From contig DBFWLO010000023.1 in the NCBI GenBank assembly GCA_048465415.1, forward strand, positions 1 to 64,000: a stretch of 64,000 nt of DNA, written 5' to 3'. A model generated the notes under the pieces. It worked only from the letters and a program-made list of their open reading frames with translations, was not told where the DNA came from and searched no databases. Within the stretch, counting starts at the first letter, position 1, and the number at the start of each line of letters is the position of its first letter. The position numbers and the translations under genes were made by a program. The DNA comes from Scatosoma sp048465415. GTDB lineage: Bacteria; Bacillota; Clostridia; Christensenellales; Borkfalkiaceae. Of this stretch, positions 22,600 to 30,786 are shown piece after piece.

Positions 22600-23721
22600 A
22601 TGAGGATATTTTTAGACGAGTCAGGGAACACTGGCTGTATCATTTCCAGAAATAATGCTCTAACTTTTAAGCAGCAACCAACCTTTTCATTAGGAGCCGT
22701 ATGCGTTGAGACACAAAAAGACGAAGAAGACCTTATACAAAAATATTTAAAGTTTAAAGAACATTTTAAAATTACAGGAGAAATAAAGGGGAGTAATTTA
22801 ACAAAAAGAGAGAATAACGATAAACTTGATTATTTAATAGAAAATATAGTAGATGATAGACATTTTTATGTCCATTTATATGATAAACGTTTTTATTTGG
22901 CCTCCCTTTTATTGACGGCTCTAATAGGACGGGAGTTTATGGAGCATTATCCGGTACCTTTTTATCAAATCGTAAGTGGACTATCGTTTCAGAATGACGA
23001 TTTCTTTATTTACTACTGTGATTTTATAAAACAGCCTACGTTAGAAAAGTATAGTCAATATTTAGATTTCTTGCTGAAATATAAATATAAATTTATAGAG
23101 GTTGAGATTTGTTCTATGTTTTTAAAAGTTGTAAAACAGGCAAAGGATTCATCCGATAAAAAAGAGCATTTAGATGACTTTATGACCTATGGTTGGTATG
23201 ATGACAATAAAATAACCAATTTAATTAACCTTACCGCTTTGGGAGAACTGATAGGTTTTATACCAACATCACCTAATTCAAAAGATAATGAATATTTCCA
23301 TGATAATATTAAGGAATTTTCAAAAACTCTCTCCGAGGAACTAAAACCTTTAAATGTTAAAATTCAATTTCCAGATAGTAAACAATCCATTTTAATACAA
23401 TTAGCCGATAACATTGCAAGTATTGTTCGGCATTGTTATGATAAAATGCATAGAAATTTTATGGAACATAAAGAATGGTTGGATGAAAATGAGTGGATAA
23501 TGGAAACTTCCGCTCGTTTGTTTAATAAAATAACTTCAAACCACATTAAATGGACTGTTCCACTTCCTGATTGGGCGGCAGCTTTGTGTGTCATGGAGAT
23601 GTTTGAAGAGAAATATCCCAAAATATATAGAAAGAACTACTATTTTAATTCTTACTATCAAAGATATTTATCTGTCATATATAAGTGGGTAGACAATAAT
23701 AGGATTTCTGATATTGAATAA
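22600..23721 (+). CDS. DUF3800 domain protein
   Basis: 373 residues, AT-rich (clearly lower GC than both phage late genes and host genes). N-terminal MRIFLDESGN and a later IQLADNIASIVRH (about residues 269-281) match the conserved ends of DUF3800, a family with acidic residues arranged like an RNase H-fold nuclease and found in phages and near defence genes. A middle region has FLASLLLTALIGREF. Function unproven. It has its own promoter and terminator and lies at the prophage edge, so it is likely an independent moron, perhaps acting in phage-phage competition. Confidence 0.65.
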   Translation: MRIFLDESGNTGCIISRNNALTFKQQPTFSLGAVCVETQKDEEDLIQKYLKFKEHFKITGEIKGSNLTKRENNDKLDYLIENIVDDRHFYVHLYDKRFYLASLLLTALIGREFMEHYPVPFYQIVSGLSFQNDDFFIYYCDFIKQPTLEKYSQYLDFLLKYKYKFIEVEICSMFLKVVKQAKDSSDKKEHLDDFMTYGWYDDNKITNLINLTALGELIGFIPTSPNSKDNEYFHDNIKEFSKTLSEELKPLNVKIQFPDSKQSILIQLADNIASIVRHCYDKMHRNFMEHKEWLDENEWIMETSARLFNKITSNHIKWTVPLPDWAAALCVMEMFEEKYPKIYRKNYYFNSYYQRYLSVIYKWVDNNRISDIE

Positions 23722-23773
23722 ATAAGTCAAAAAGAGGAAGTAACGTCAATAAATGTATTACCATAGATTAAAA

Positions 23774-23816
23774 AGAAAAAGAGGTATGTACGTTACATAC
23801 CTCTTTTTCTTAGTTG
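23774..23816 (+). terminator. strong terminator after the DUF3800 gene
   Basis: 17-base perfect arms (AGAAAAAGAGGTATGTA and its complement) around a three-base loop, ending in a T-rich tract. The long A/T-flanked stem can work in both directions. Confidence 0.8.
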
Positions 23817-23873
23817 TAAGACCAATCCGAAACAAAATCTATTTAAATAGATAAAGTTCGTTTCAGTCAATTC

Positions 23874-23948
23874 TGGTGACCTTATCGGGAATCGAACCCG
23901 AGTTTACGCCGTGAGAGGGCGTCGTCTTAACCGCTTGACCATAAGGCC
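23874..23948 (-). tRNA. tRNA-Glu (CTC), CCA encoded
   Basis: On the minus strand: acceptor GGCCTTA/TAAGGTC, D arm GTC...GAC, anticodon arm ACGCC-CTCTCAC-GGCGT with anticodon CTC at positions 34-36, T arm TCGGG-TTCGATT-CCCGA, discriminator A, then encoded CCA (plus-strand TGG 23874-23876). All four helices form. The 3' end faces the prophage, the usual orientation for a tRNA used as attachment site, though the partner repeat at the prophage's left end is outside the window. Confidence 0.95.
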
Positions 23949-24175
23949 ATTCATTGTTTGCTTATGTAGTATAGCATATTTTTCGACGCAGGGCAACTGT
24001 TTTCGTACGCCAAAAATAAATTTTTCCAAAATTTTTTTTCTTTCATAATCCGAGCGGTAGAAGAAGGAAAAAGCCGCCTTTTTAAAATGTTTCGAGAATA
24101 AAAAGAAGACGGCGAAAGAAAAATCGCGCCTTCTCGAATAAAACAAAATAAAAATCCGCCTGTGCCGCAACTCGA

Positions 24176-24328
24176 ATAAAAGCTAACCCGCTTTCAGCAG
24201 GTGGGTGCGGTATCTTGACGCCTCAGACTTTCCGTATAAATACAGACCTTGCCTATCGCCACGAATAGCCCGCTCCCGAATTCATAATGTGGATTACGAT
24301 CAATCCGAGCTCCGTACACCGCAGATCT
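24176..24328 (-). ncRNA. ssrS: structured small RNA, 6S RNA candidate
   Basis: About 150 bases from a consensus promoter (24335-24363) to a hairpin (ACCTGC-TGAAA-GCGGGT) and T-rich tail near 24176. The 5' TGCGGTGT pairs with ATACCGCA close to the 3' end, closing a long irregular stem with inner hairpins (for example GGATT-GATCGT-AATCC) and unpaired middle parts. This general form, long closed stem with central bubble, fits 6S RNA, which binds sigma-A RNA polymerase. No coding frame. The 6S identity is tentative, about 0.4; existence of a stable RNA is more likely. It fills most of the gap 23949-24413. Confidence 0.55.
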
Positions 24329-24334
24329 GATTTT

Positions 24335-24363
24335 ATTATAATTTATTTCTCGCGTTTTGTCAA
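24335..24363 (-). promoter_or_regulatory. consensus promoter of the small RNA
   Basis: Minus-strand TTGACA, 17 bp, TATAAT: full consensus with optimal spacing, as for strongly expressed stable RNAs. Confidence 0.75.
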
Positions 24364-24413
24364 CAAAATAACAGTGGTTTTTTCTTCCTTTGCAGGAAGA
24401 GCTTCCTATTCGT

Positions 24414-25238
24414 TTAAATCTCGTTTAATTTTTTAAGAAAAGGAAGAATTTCTTCTTCAAACAAAAGTCCGAAACGACTGTCGCCCCCGGCTTTTGCCGT
24501 ACGCGAAATTGCGGCGGTAGTAAAGCCGGCTGAAAGCGCGACCGCTTCCTCCGTCGTCCGTCCCTTAGCGAGACAGCCTGTAAACGCCGCCGCAAAGACG
24601 TCGCCCGCGCCGTGGAAAAATCCTTCTATATGCGGCTGCACAAAACGGCGTACGTTCTCTCCGTCCGCATAGTATACCGCATTCTCCGTCCCTTCTTCCA
24701 CACCCGTAACGATGGGGCAGGTATGCGCCGAACGGAGGAGATGCACGATTTTTTTCGCGGGGAGCCGTTCTCCCGGAAGCGGATAGCGCTCGCCGGAAAG
24801 AAGGCAGGCTTCCGTGACATTGGGCAGAATAAAATCCGCTTCTTCGCATAAAGAACGCATTTTTTCCACAAACTGGAAATTGAAATGAGCGTACAATTTA
24901 CCGCTGTCTCCCATGACGGGATCGACGATAAAAGCGCCTCCCGGTTCCAAAAATTTTTCTTTGACATAGAGTACCGTCTCTATCTGAGAAATGTTGCCGA
25001 GATAGCCGCTGTATATGAAATCAAATTTCAGGCCCAGCCCTTCCCAGTGTTTTAAAATCGCCGGGATCTCTTCCGAGAGATCGAGGAAGGAGTATCCTTC
25101 GAAGCCGCCGGTGTGGGTGGAAAGAATCGCGGTAGGCAGAACGTCGCAGGTGACGCCGCAGGCGGAAACGATCGGCAGCGCTACGGTGAGGGAGCATTTT
25201 CCCACACAGGAAATATCGTTGATGGCAAGAACGCGCAT
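24414..25238 (-). CDS. pdxY: pyridoxamine kinase
   Basis: 274 residues, full length for PdxY/PdxK. It phosphorylates pyridoxal, pyridoxine or pyridoxamine with ATP in vitamin B6 salvage. Ribokinase-fold signatures: N-terminal RVLAINDISCVGKCSLTVALP, then TAILSTHTGG, a central VDPVMGDSGKLY (about residues 105-116), ILPNVTEACLLSG, and the anion-hole region GFFHGAGDVFAAAFTG (about 210-226) with the catalytic Asp. Cytosolic. Promoter at 25274-25302, shared with the divergent tRNA synthetase gene. Confidence 0.88.
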   Translation of the reverse strand: MRVLAINDISCVGKCSLTVALPIVSACGVTCDVLPTAILSTHTGGFEGYSFLDLSEEIPAILKHWEGLGLKFDFIYSGYLGNISQIETVLYVKEKFLEPGGAFIVDPVMGDSGKLYAHFNFQFVEKMRSLCEEADFILPNVTEACLLSGERYPLPGERLPAKKIVHLLRSAHTCPIVTGVEEGTENAVYYADGENVRRFVQPHIEGFFHGAGDVFAAAFTGCLAKGRTTEEAVALSAGFTTAAISRTAKAGGDSRFGLLFEEEILPFLKKLNEI

Positions 25239-25273
25239 AATTTATGACCTTCCTTAAAAAACTTTATGAAACT

Positions 25274-25302
25274 ATTATAAATTTCTTGCTTTTTTTTGTC
25301 AA
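25274..25302 (-). promoter_or_regulatory. consensus promoter of pdxY
   Basis: Minus-strand TTGACA, 17 bp, TATAAT, 36 bases before the pdxY start. It is interlocked with the aspS promoter (25286-25314) on the other strand. Confidence 0.7.
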
Positions 25303-25314
25303 ACGGATTAAAAT
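25286..25314 (+). promoter_or_regulatory. promoter of aspS
   Basis: TTGCTT, 17 bp, TAAAAT. Its -35 lies inside the spacer of the divergent pdxY promoter, so polymerase cannot occupy both at once. Confidence 0.5.
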
Positions 25315-25375
25315 AGAATAGTAAAAAAATTCCCGGACGGGAAACGGTTTTAGAAAAACGGAGAGGTTTTATTTT

Positions 25376-26707
25376 ATGTTTATAACAGGCGAACCGAAAA
25401 CGAGCACGATTTCGTATGCGGATTTCGGAAAATACGAGAACCGGGAAATTACGATTACGGGTACCGTTCACAATATCCGTATGATGTCGGATTTTGCGTT
25501 CGTAATTTTGAGAACGGCAAGAGAAACGATCCAATGCGTCTATGCGGAGTCTTTTTCCGATTATCGCATGCCTCCCGAACTCAAAGAGGAATGCGCGGTG
25601 AAACTGACCGGAAAAGTCGTCGCCGGCGAAACGAAGGACGGCGGCAAGCGTTACGAATTACAGATCCATAACGTCGAGATTTTGTCCCACCCGGCGGATA
25701 TCCCGCCCGTCGTTATTACGAAAAAACAAGTGCAGTGCGATCTCAACACCGATCTCGACTATCGTCCCGTGACGCTGAGAAATCCCAAAGAACGCGCCGT
25801 TTTCAAGTTCCAGGAAGGTATTCAGCGCGGCTTCCGCGAATATCTGATGACGCAGGGCTTCACGGAGATCCATTCTCCGAAAATCAATTTTGCGGGCGCC
25901 GAGGGCGGAGCGAATCTTTTCGGGCTCGACTATTTCGGTAAAAAGGTATATCTCGCACAGTCGCCCCAGCTCTATAAACAGGCGTTAGTGGCTGTCTACG
26001 AACGGGTATTCGAGATTGCGCCCGTGTTCCGCGCCGAGCATCACGATACGAGCCGGCACCTCAACGAATATATCTCCATGGACTTTGAAATGGGTTTCAT
26101 CGACGGTTTCGAGGACGTCATGAATATGGAGACGGGCGTTCTCAAATATATTATGAATCTCTTAAAGACGGAATATAAGAACGAGATCGATCTGCTGCAC
26201 GCGGACATTCCCGAGATCACGGAAATCCCCGTCGTCAAGTTCATGGACGCGAAAGAAATCATCATGAAAAAATTCAAATATAAACCGAGCGATATGAAGG
26301 ATTTCGATCCCGAGGAAGAGCAGATGCTCGGCAAGTATGCGAAAAAGCAGTTCAATTCCGACTTCCTTTTTGTCACGCACTATCCTTCTAAAAAGCGTCC
26401 TTTCTATACGATGGACGATCCCGAGGATCCCGAGTATACCCTTTCTTTCGATCTTTTATTCCGCGGCATGGAGATCACGTCCGGCGGCCAGCGTGTCCAC
26501 GACTATAACGAGCAGGTGGAAAAAATGAAGCGTCTGGGTATGAATCCCGAAGAATTCGACACCTATCTGATGCTCCATAAATACGGCGCGCCTCCTCACG
26601 GGGGACTGGGGCTTGGCCTCGAACGACTGACCATGCATCTTTTAGGCTTCAAGAACGTCCGCGAAGCGGCGATGTTCCCGAGAGATATCAACAGAGTTTC
26701 GCCCTGA
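25376..26707 (+). CDS. aspS: aspartate-tRNA(Asn) ligase, archaeal type
   Basis: 443 residues, the length of archaeal-type or non-discriminating aspartyl-tRNA synthetases rather than the 580-600 residues of bacterial AspRS. The N-terminal OB fold (ITITGTVHNIRMMSDFAFV, residues 24-42) binds the anticodon. The class II core has motif 2 FRAEHHDTSRHLNEYISMDF (about 221-240) and motif 3 GGLGLGLERL near 412. A non-discriminating enzyme charges Asp onto tRNA-Asn for conversion by GatCAB, but that specificity cannot be read here. No insertion domain is present. GAGGTTTTATTTT before the ATG. Confidence 0.88.
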   Translation: MFITGEPKTSTISYADFGKYENREITITGTVHNIRMMSDFAFVILRTARETIQCVYAESFSDYRMPPELKEECAVKLTGKVVAGETKDGGKRYELQIHNVEILSHPADIPPVVITKKQVQCDLNTDLDYRPVTLRNPKERAVFKFQEGIQRGFREYLMTQGFTEIHSPKINFAGAEGGANLFGLDYFGKKVYLAQSPQLYKQALVAVYERVFEIAPVFRAEHHDTSRHLNEYISMDFEMGFIDGFEDVMNMETGVLKYIMNLLKTEYKNEIDLLHADIPEITEIPVVKFMDAKEIIMKKFKYKPSDMKDFDPEEEQMLGKYAKKQFNSDFLFVTHYPSKKRPFYTMDDPEDPEYTLSFDLLFRGMEITSGGQRVHDYNEQVEKMKRLGMNPEEFDTYLMLHKYGAPPHGGLGLGLERLTMHLLGFKNVREAAMFPRDINRVSP

Positions 26708-26767
26708 CCGAAGAAACAAAAACGAATTTCAAAAGACGATAACGTTTAGGTAAGGAGGCGATCCGCC

Positions 26768-26998
26768 GTGAAAAAGGTGATTTCGGTAAACAATCTCTGC
26801 TGCGAACGCTGCGCCAACCGCTTGGCTTGCAAATTAGAGCTCTGCGAAGGCGTGGTCAAAGCGAAGGCAAATTATAAAAAGAACAGTATTTTCGTCGAAG
26901 TGCTGAGCACGGTTCCCGACAGCGAATTGCGGGAAACGGTGCAGAGCGCGGGCTTCGAAGTCCTGTCGATCGCGCCGCGGAAGGGACTTTTTGCCTGA
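26768..26998 (+). CDS. heavy-metal-associated domain protein
   Basis: 76 residues from GTG 26768 (AAGGAGGCGAT upstream). One HMA (ferredoxin-like) domain: NLCCERCANRL (residues 8-18) supplies the metal-binding C-x2-C, with an extra Cys before it, then a beta-alpha-beta ending GFEVLSIAPR. Single-domain HMA proteins are copper or other metal chaperones. The metal and partner are unknown, and no metal ATPase gene lies nearby. A weak hairpin with T-run follows at 26996-27021. Confidence 0.75.
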   Translation: MKKVISVNNLCCERCANRLACKLELCEGVVKAKANYKKNSIFVEVLSTVPDSELRETVQSAGFEVLSIAPRKGLFA

Positions 26999-27024
26999 AA
27001 AAGCAAAAACTTGCTCTTTTTCGC

Positions 27025-27054
27025 TTTACAAAGCAAGCCGAAATAAGGTATAAT
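27025..27054 (+). promoter_or_regulatory. promoter of the ileS T-box transcript
   Basis: TTTACA, 18 bp, TATAAT, with predicted start near 27062, just ahead of the T-box stem I. Confidence 0.6.
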
Positions 27055-27061
27055 AGAAAAA

Positions 27062-27336
27062 ATTGAATCGAGACAAAGCGTTTTGAGAGAGGACAACATT
27101 TCCGGTTTTACCGCCGCACAGAGAAATTCCGTTTCAGCTGAGAGGAAGAAGGCGCGTCCGGGAATTATCACCCCTCCATGCTGATCCGACCAACGTTTTC
27201 CGCCGCTTTTAAGCGCGAAGGAGAACAAGTAATCGGGTACGGTTTCGCCAACCGTTATCCGCGGCGGCAAATGTCAGTTTGTTTTGGTGGTGGATTGTAT
27301 GCCGTTGTGTTTTTCCAAAACACGACGGCGTTTTTT
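27062..27336 (+). promoter_or_regulatory. isoleucine T-box leader of ileS
   Basis: A 275-base leader with T-box features: stem I with AGAGAAATTCCG and AGCTGAGAGG elements, a GGGAATTATCACC stretch that puts ATC (Ile codon) in the specifier position (27160-27170), and a TTTTGGTGG element supplying the UGGU that would pair with the uncharged tRNA end. A strong terminator (GCCGTTGTGTTTT / AAAACACGACGGC, 27301-27329, then TTTTTT) competes with a CGGCA/TGCCG antiterminator pairing. Uncharged tRNA-Ile should allow readthrough into ileS. The T-box core itself departs from the usual sequence. Confidence 0.72.
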
Positions 27337-27397
27337 ATATCCCGATCAATCATTTCAGAAGATTTGCGACGAAAAAACGAGGAAAGGAGAACAAACG

Positions 27398-30300
27398 ATG
27401 TCGATGTATAAAAAAGTAGACACCTCTTTGAATTTTGCCGAACGGGAAAAGCAGGTGGTGGAGTACTGGAACGAGAACCGCGTCTTTGAAGACAGCGTGA
27501 AAATGAACGAGGGGAAAGAAGAATTTTCTTTCTACGACGGCCCGCCCACGGCCAACGGTAAGCCGCACATCGGCCATATCCTCACCCGCGTCATGAAAGA
27601 CATCGTTCCCCGCTATCAGACGATGAAGGGGAAGCACGTATTGAGAAAGGCAGGCTGGGATACGCACGGGCTTCCCGTTGAACTCGAAGTGGAGAAAAAA
27701 CTCGGTTTCGATCATAAGACGGAGATCGAAGCGTACGGGATCGAGCCGTTCATTAAAGAGTGTAAAAAATCCGTCTGGCAGTATACCTCCGAATGGAAGG
27801 AAATGTCCGACCGCGTCGGTTATTGGTGCGATATGGAGAACCCCTACGTCACCTATCACGACGATTATATCGAGTCGGAATGGTGGGCGCTGAAAACGAT
27901 TCACGAAAAAGGCCTTTTGTATAAAGGACATAAAATCGTTCCCTATTGTCCGCGCTGCGGCACGGCTCTTTCTTCGCACGAGGTGGCGCAGGGTTATAAG
28001 GACGTCAAACAGACGACCGCTTTCGTCAAGTTCAAAGTCAAGGGCACGGAAAACACCTATATCCTCGCCTGGACGACTACACCGTGGACGCTTCCTTCCA
28101 ACGTCGCGCTCTGCATGAACCCCGATTCCGAGTATGCGGAAGTCGAGATAAACGAAAGCGGAGAACATTACATTTTAGCAGCCGCGCTGTTGACCTCTGT
28201 GCTCGGCGAGGAAGGGTACGCCGTCCTTTCCCAAAAGAAAGGCAAGGATTACGAATACACGGAATATGAACCTCTTTACCCTTACGGCAAAGAGAAATTC
28301 AATTTCCGCGAGAAAGCTTACTATGTAACCTGCGACGATTACGTGACGCTTTCGGACGGCACGGGCGTCGTACACACGGCGACCGCGTTCGGCGAGGACG
28401 ACTACCGCGTCGGCAGGAACTACGGACTCCCCGTCGTACAGCTCATCGACGAAGAGGGAAAATTCCCCGAAGGCTGCGGCGAACTGACCGGCAAGGCCGC
28501 GCAAGCCGCCGATCCGCTCGTGATCAAAGATCTGAAAAAGCGCGGTCTGCTTTTAAAAACGCAGGAGATCGTCCATAGCTATCCCTTCTGCTGGCGCTGC
28601 GATACGCCGCTCATCTACTACGCTCGGTCGAGTTGGTTTATTAAAGTGACGGCGGTGAAAGACAGACTCATTGCCGCGAATCGTTCCGTCAACTGGATGC
28701 CCGACACGATCAAGGAAGGCCGCATGGGCAACTTCCTCGACAACGTCATCGACTGGGGACTTTCCCGGGATCGGTATTGGGGTACGCCGCTGCCCGTCTG
28801 GGTATGCCCGGACTGCGGCGAGATCGAAGTGATCGGCTCCAAAGCGGAACTTCGGGAAAAGTGCGGCGCGCCCGCGGATATCGAGCTTCATCGCCCCTAT
28901 CTCGACGAACTCACCTGCACCTGTCCCAAGTGCGGCGGGAAAATGAAACGCACGCCCGAAGTCATCGACTGCTGGTTCGATTCCGGTTCCATGCCGTTCG
29001 CGCAGTATCACTATCCGTTTGAAAACGCGGATTTATTCGAAGAAACCTTCCCGGCGGATTTCATTTCCGAAGCGGTGGATCAGACGCGCGGCTGGTTCTA
29101 TACCCTGCTCGTCATCTCCACGATCCTCTTTGATAAAGCGCCCTTTAAAAATTGTATCGTCTTGGGCCATGTAAACGATAAAAACGGTGTCAAGATGTCC
29201 AAGCATAAAGGCAACGTCGTCAATCCCTGGGGAATCCTCGATAAACAGGGCGCGGACGCCGTGCGCTGGTACTTCTACACCTCTTCGGCGCCCTGGCTGC
29301 CTTCGCGGTTTTATCCCGAAGCCGTTTCCGAAGCGCAGAGGAAGTACATGGGCACGCTCTGGAACACCTATGCCTTTTTCTGTCTCTACGCCGACATCGA
29401 CGGCTACGATCCCTCGAAATACGATCTCAAAAAGTGCAAATTATCCTTGATGGATCGATGGATCCTTTCTAAATTAAACACCCTTATCGACACCGTGGAT
29501 AAAGATCTCGCGGTCTATAACATCACGGACAGTGCCCGCGCGTTGCAGGATTTTTCGGATATACTCTCCAACTGGTATGTGCGCCGCGGCCGGGAACGCT
29601 ATTGGGGCAGCGAGATGACGGAGGATAAAGCGGCGGCGTATACCACCCTTTGGCACGTTCTCGTGACCTTTGCCAAACTCACGGCTCCCTATACGCCGTT
29701 TATAGCGGAGGAGATGTATCTCAATCTCGTTCCGAATTTCTTTAAGGACGCGCCGAAGTCCGTGCATATATGCGAATTTCCTAAATGCGATATGTCCTTC
29801 GTGGACAAAGCGCTCGAACGGGGCATGGACGGGGTGCTGGACGTAGTCAATCTCGGCCGGGCGGCGAGAAACGCGGGCAATGTCAAGAACCGCCAGCCCC
29901 TTTCGGAAATGTACGTCGTTTCCGCCAAAGATCTGGGACTCGACGAGGGGCTGAAAGAGATCGCGCTCGACGAGCTCAATATCAAACGCTTTAAGACGGC
30001 GGAGGACGCGGACGAGTTTATCTCGTATAAACTCAAACCGCAGCTCAAAACGCTCGGGCCCAAGTACGGCAAAAAACTGGGCGCGATCAGCAAATTTTTG
30101 AGCGAATGCGACGCGAAAAAAGTCGTCGAAGCGGTCAAAGACGGCGGCGAATACACGATGGACGGCGATAAAGACGTCGTATTGAAGGAAGAGGATTTGC
30201 AGATCTTCACGGAAAGCAAAGCGGGCTTCGTGGCGGCGAGCGACAAGGGCGTTACGGTGGCGCTCAATACGGAACTGACCGAAGAACTCGTGATGGAAGG

Positions 30301-30538
30301 GATCGAACGGGAACTCGTTTCCAAAATTCAAACTTTGAGAAAAGAAGCGGGATTTGAAGTCACCGACCGGATCCGCATTTACTATCGCGCGTCGGGCAAA
30401 GCCCGCGCAGCGCTCGAAACGGGCGAGTTCGCGGCGGACGTGCTGGCAATTTCCGTGGAGGAAGGAACTGCTGACGGATTCACGAAAGAAGTGGACATCA
30501 ACGGCGAAGCGGTGACGCTGACGCTCGTTAAAAATTAA
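27398..30538 (+). CDS. ileS: isoleucyl-tRNA synthetase (type 2)
   Basis: 1046 residues from ATG 27398 (GGAAAGGAG upstream); the longer frame to 27284 runs back through the T-box terminator. Class I motifs: PPTANGKPHIGH (residues 49-60) and KMSKH (about 599-603), a CP1 editing domain with TTPWTLPSN, and zinc-type cysteines (CPRCG, CPDCG, CPKCGG). The ANGKPHIGH form, the length and the absence of a C-terminal zinc finger point to the eukaryote-like IleRS2 class, which tolerates mupirocin. Terminator 30556-30587 follows. Controlled by the T-box. Confidence 0.93.
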   Translation: MSMYKKVDTSLNFAEREKQVVEYWNENRVFEDSVKMNEGKEEFSFYDGPPTANGKPHIGHILTRVMKDIVPRYQTMKGKHVLRKAGWDTHGLPVELEVEKKLGFDHKTEIEAYGIEPFIKECKKSVWQYTSEWKEMSDRVGYWCDMENPYVTYHDDYIESEWWALKTIHEKGLLYKGHKIVPYCPRCGTALSSHEVAQGYKDVKQTTAFVKFKVKGTENTYILAWTTTPWTLPSNVALCMNPDSEYAEVEINESGEHYILAAALLTSVLGEEGYAVLSQKKGKDYEYTEYEPLYPYGKEKFNFREKAYYVTCDDYVTLSDGTGVVHTATAFGEDDYRVGRNYGLPVVQLIDEEGKFPEGCGELTGKAAQAADPLVIKDLKKRGLLLKTQEIVHSYPFCWRCDTPLIYYARSSWFIKVTAVKDRLIAANRSVNWMPDTIKEGRMGNFLDNVIDWGLSRDRYWGTPLPVWVCPDCGEIEVIGSKAELREKCGAPADIELHRPYLDELTCTCPKCGGKMKRTPEVIDCWFDSGSMPFAQYHYPFENADLFEETFPADFISEAVDQTRGWFYTLLVISTILFDKAPFKNCIVLGHVNDKNGVKMSKHKGNVVNPWGILDKQGADAVRWYFYTSSAPWLPSRFYPEAVSEAQRKYMGTLWNTYAFFCLYADIDGYDPSKYDLKKCKLSLMDRWILSKLNTLIDTVDKDLAVYNITDSARALQDFSDILSNWYVRRGRERYWGSEMTEDKAAAYTTLWHVLVTFAKLTAPYTPFIAEEMYLNLVPNFFKDAPKSVHICEFPKCDMSFVDKALERGMDGVLDVVNLGRAARNAGNVKNRQPLSEMYVVSAKDLGLDEGLKEIALDELNIKRFKTAEDADEFISYKLKPQLKTLGPKYGKKLGAISKFLSECDAKKVVEAVKDGGEYTMDGDKDVVLKEEDLQIFTESKAGFVAASDKGVTVALNTELTEELVMEGIERELVSKIQTLRKEAGFEVTDRIRIYYRASGKARAALETGEFAADVLAISVEEGTADGFTKEVDINGEAVTLTLVKN

Positions 30539-30555
30539 AACGCTTTATGGGGAAG

Positions 30556-30587
30556 GACTTCCCGCGGCGACGCGGGAGGTCTTTTTT
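30556..30587 (+). terminator. terminator after ileS
   Basis: GACTTCCCGCG / CGCGGGAGGTC eleven-base arms (one G-T pair) around GCGA, then six T. Confidence 0.85.
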
Positions 30588-30634
30588 CGTTTTGGGATTG
30601 GTAAAAATTTAACATAGTTTTCGTCTTTCGGCGA

Positions 30635-30663
30635 TTGCTTTTTTACGGCAATTATGATATAAT
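30635..30663 (+). promoter_or_regulatory. promoter of the activase operon
   Basis: TTGCTT, 17 bp, TATAAT with TG at extended -10 position. The leader to ATG 30787 is about 115 bases; I see no known riboswitch in it. Confidence 0.55.
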
Positions 30664-30786
30664 AAATCTGTATCTTAATAAGAAAAATTTTTTACGAAAA
30701 ATGCGTTGAAAAACGGAAGGGAAATTCCTTCGGCTTTCCCGCGCAGATATACGGATAACGAGTGATTCGGGAAGAAGAGGTTGCTG

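Noticed and set aside
27284..27397. 38-residue N-terminal extension of IleRS
   Set aside because: It would start inside the T-box terminator; ATG 27398 with GGAAAGGAG fits the family N-terminus.
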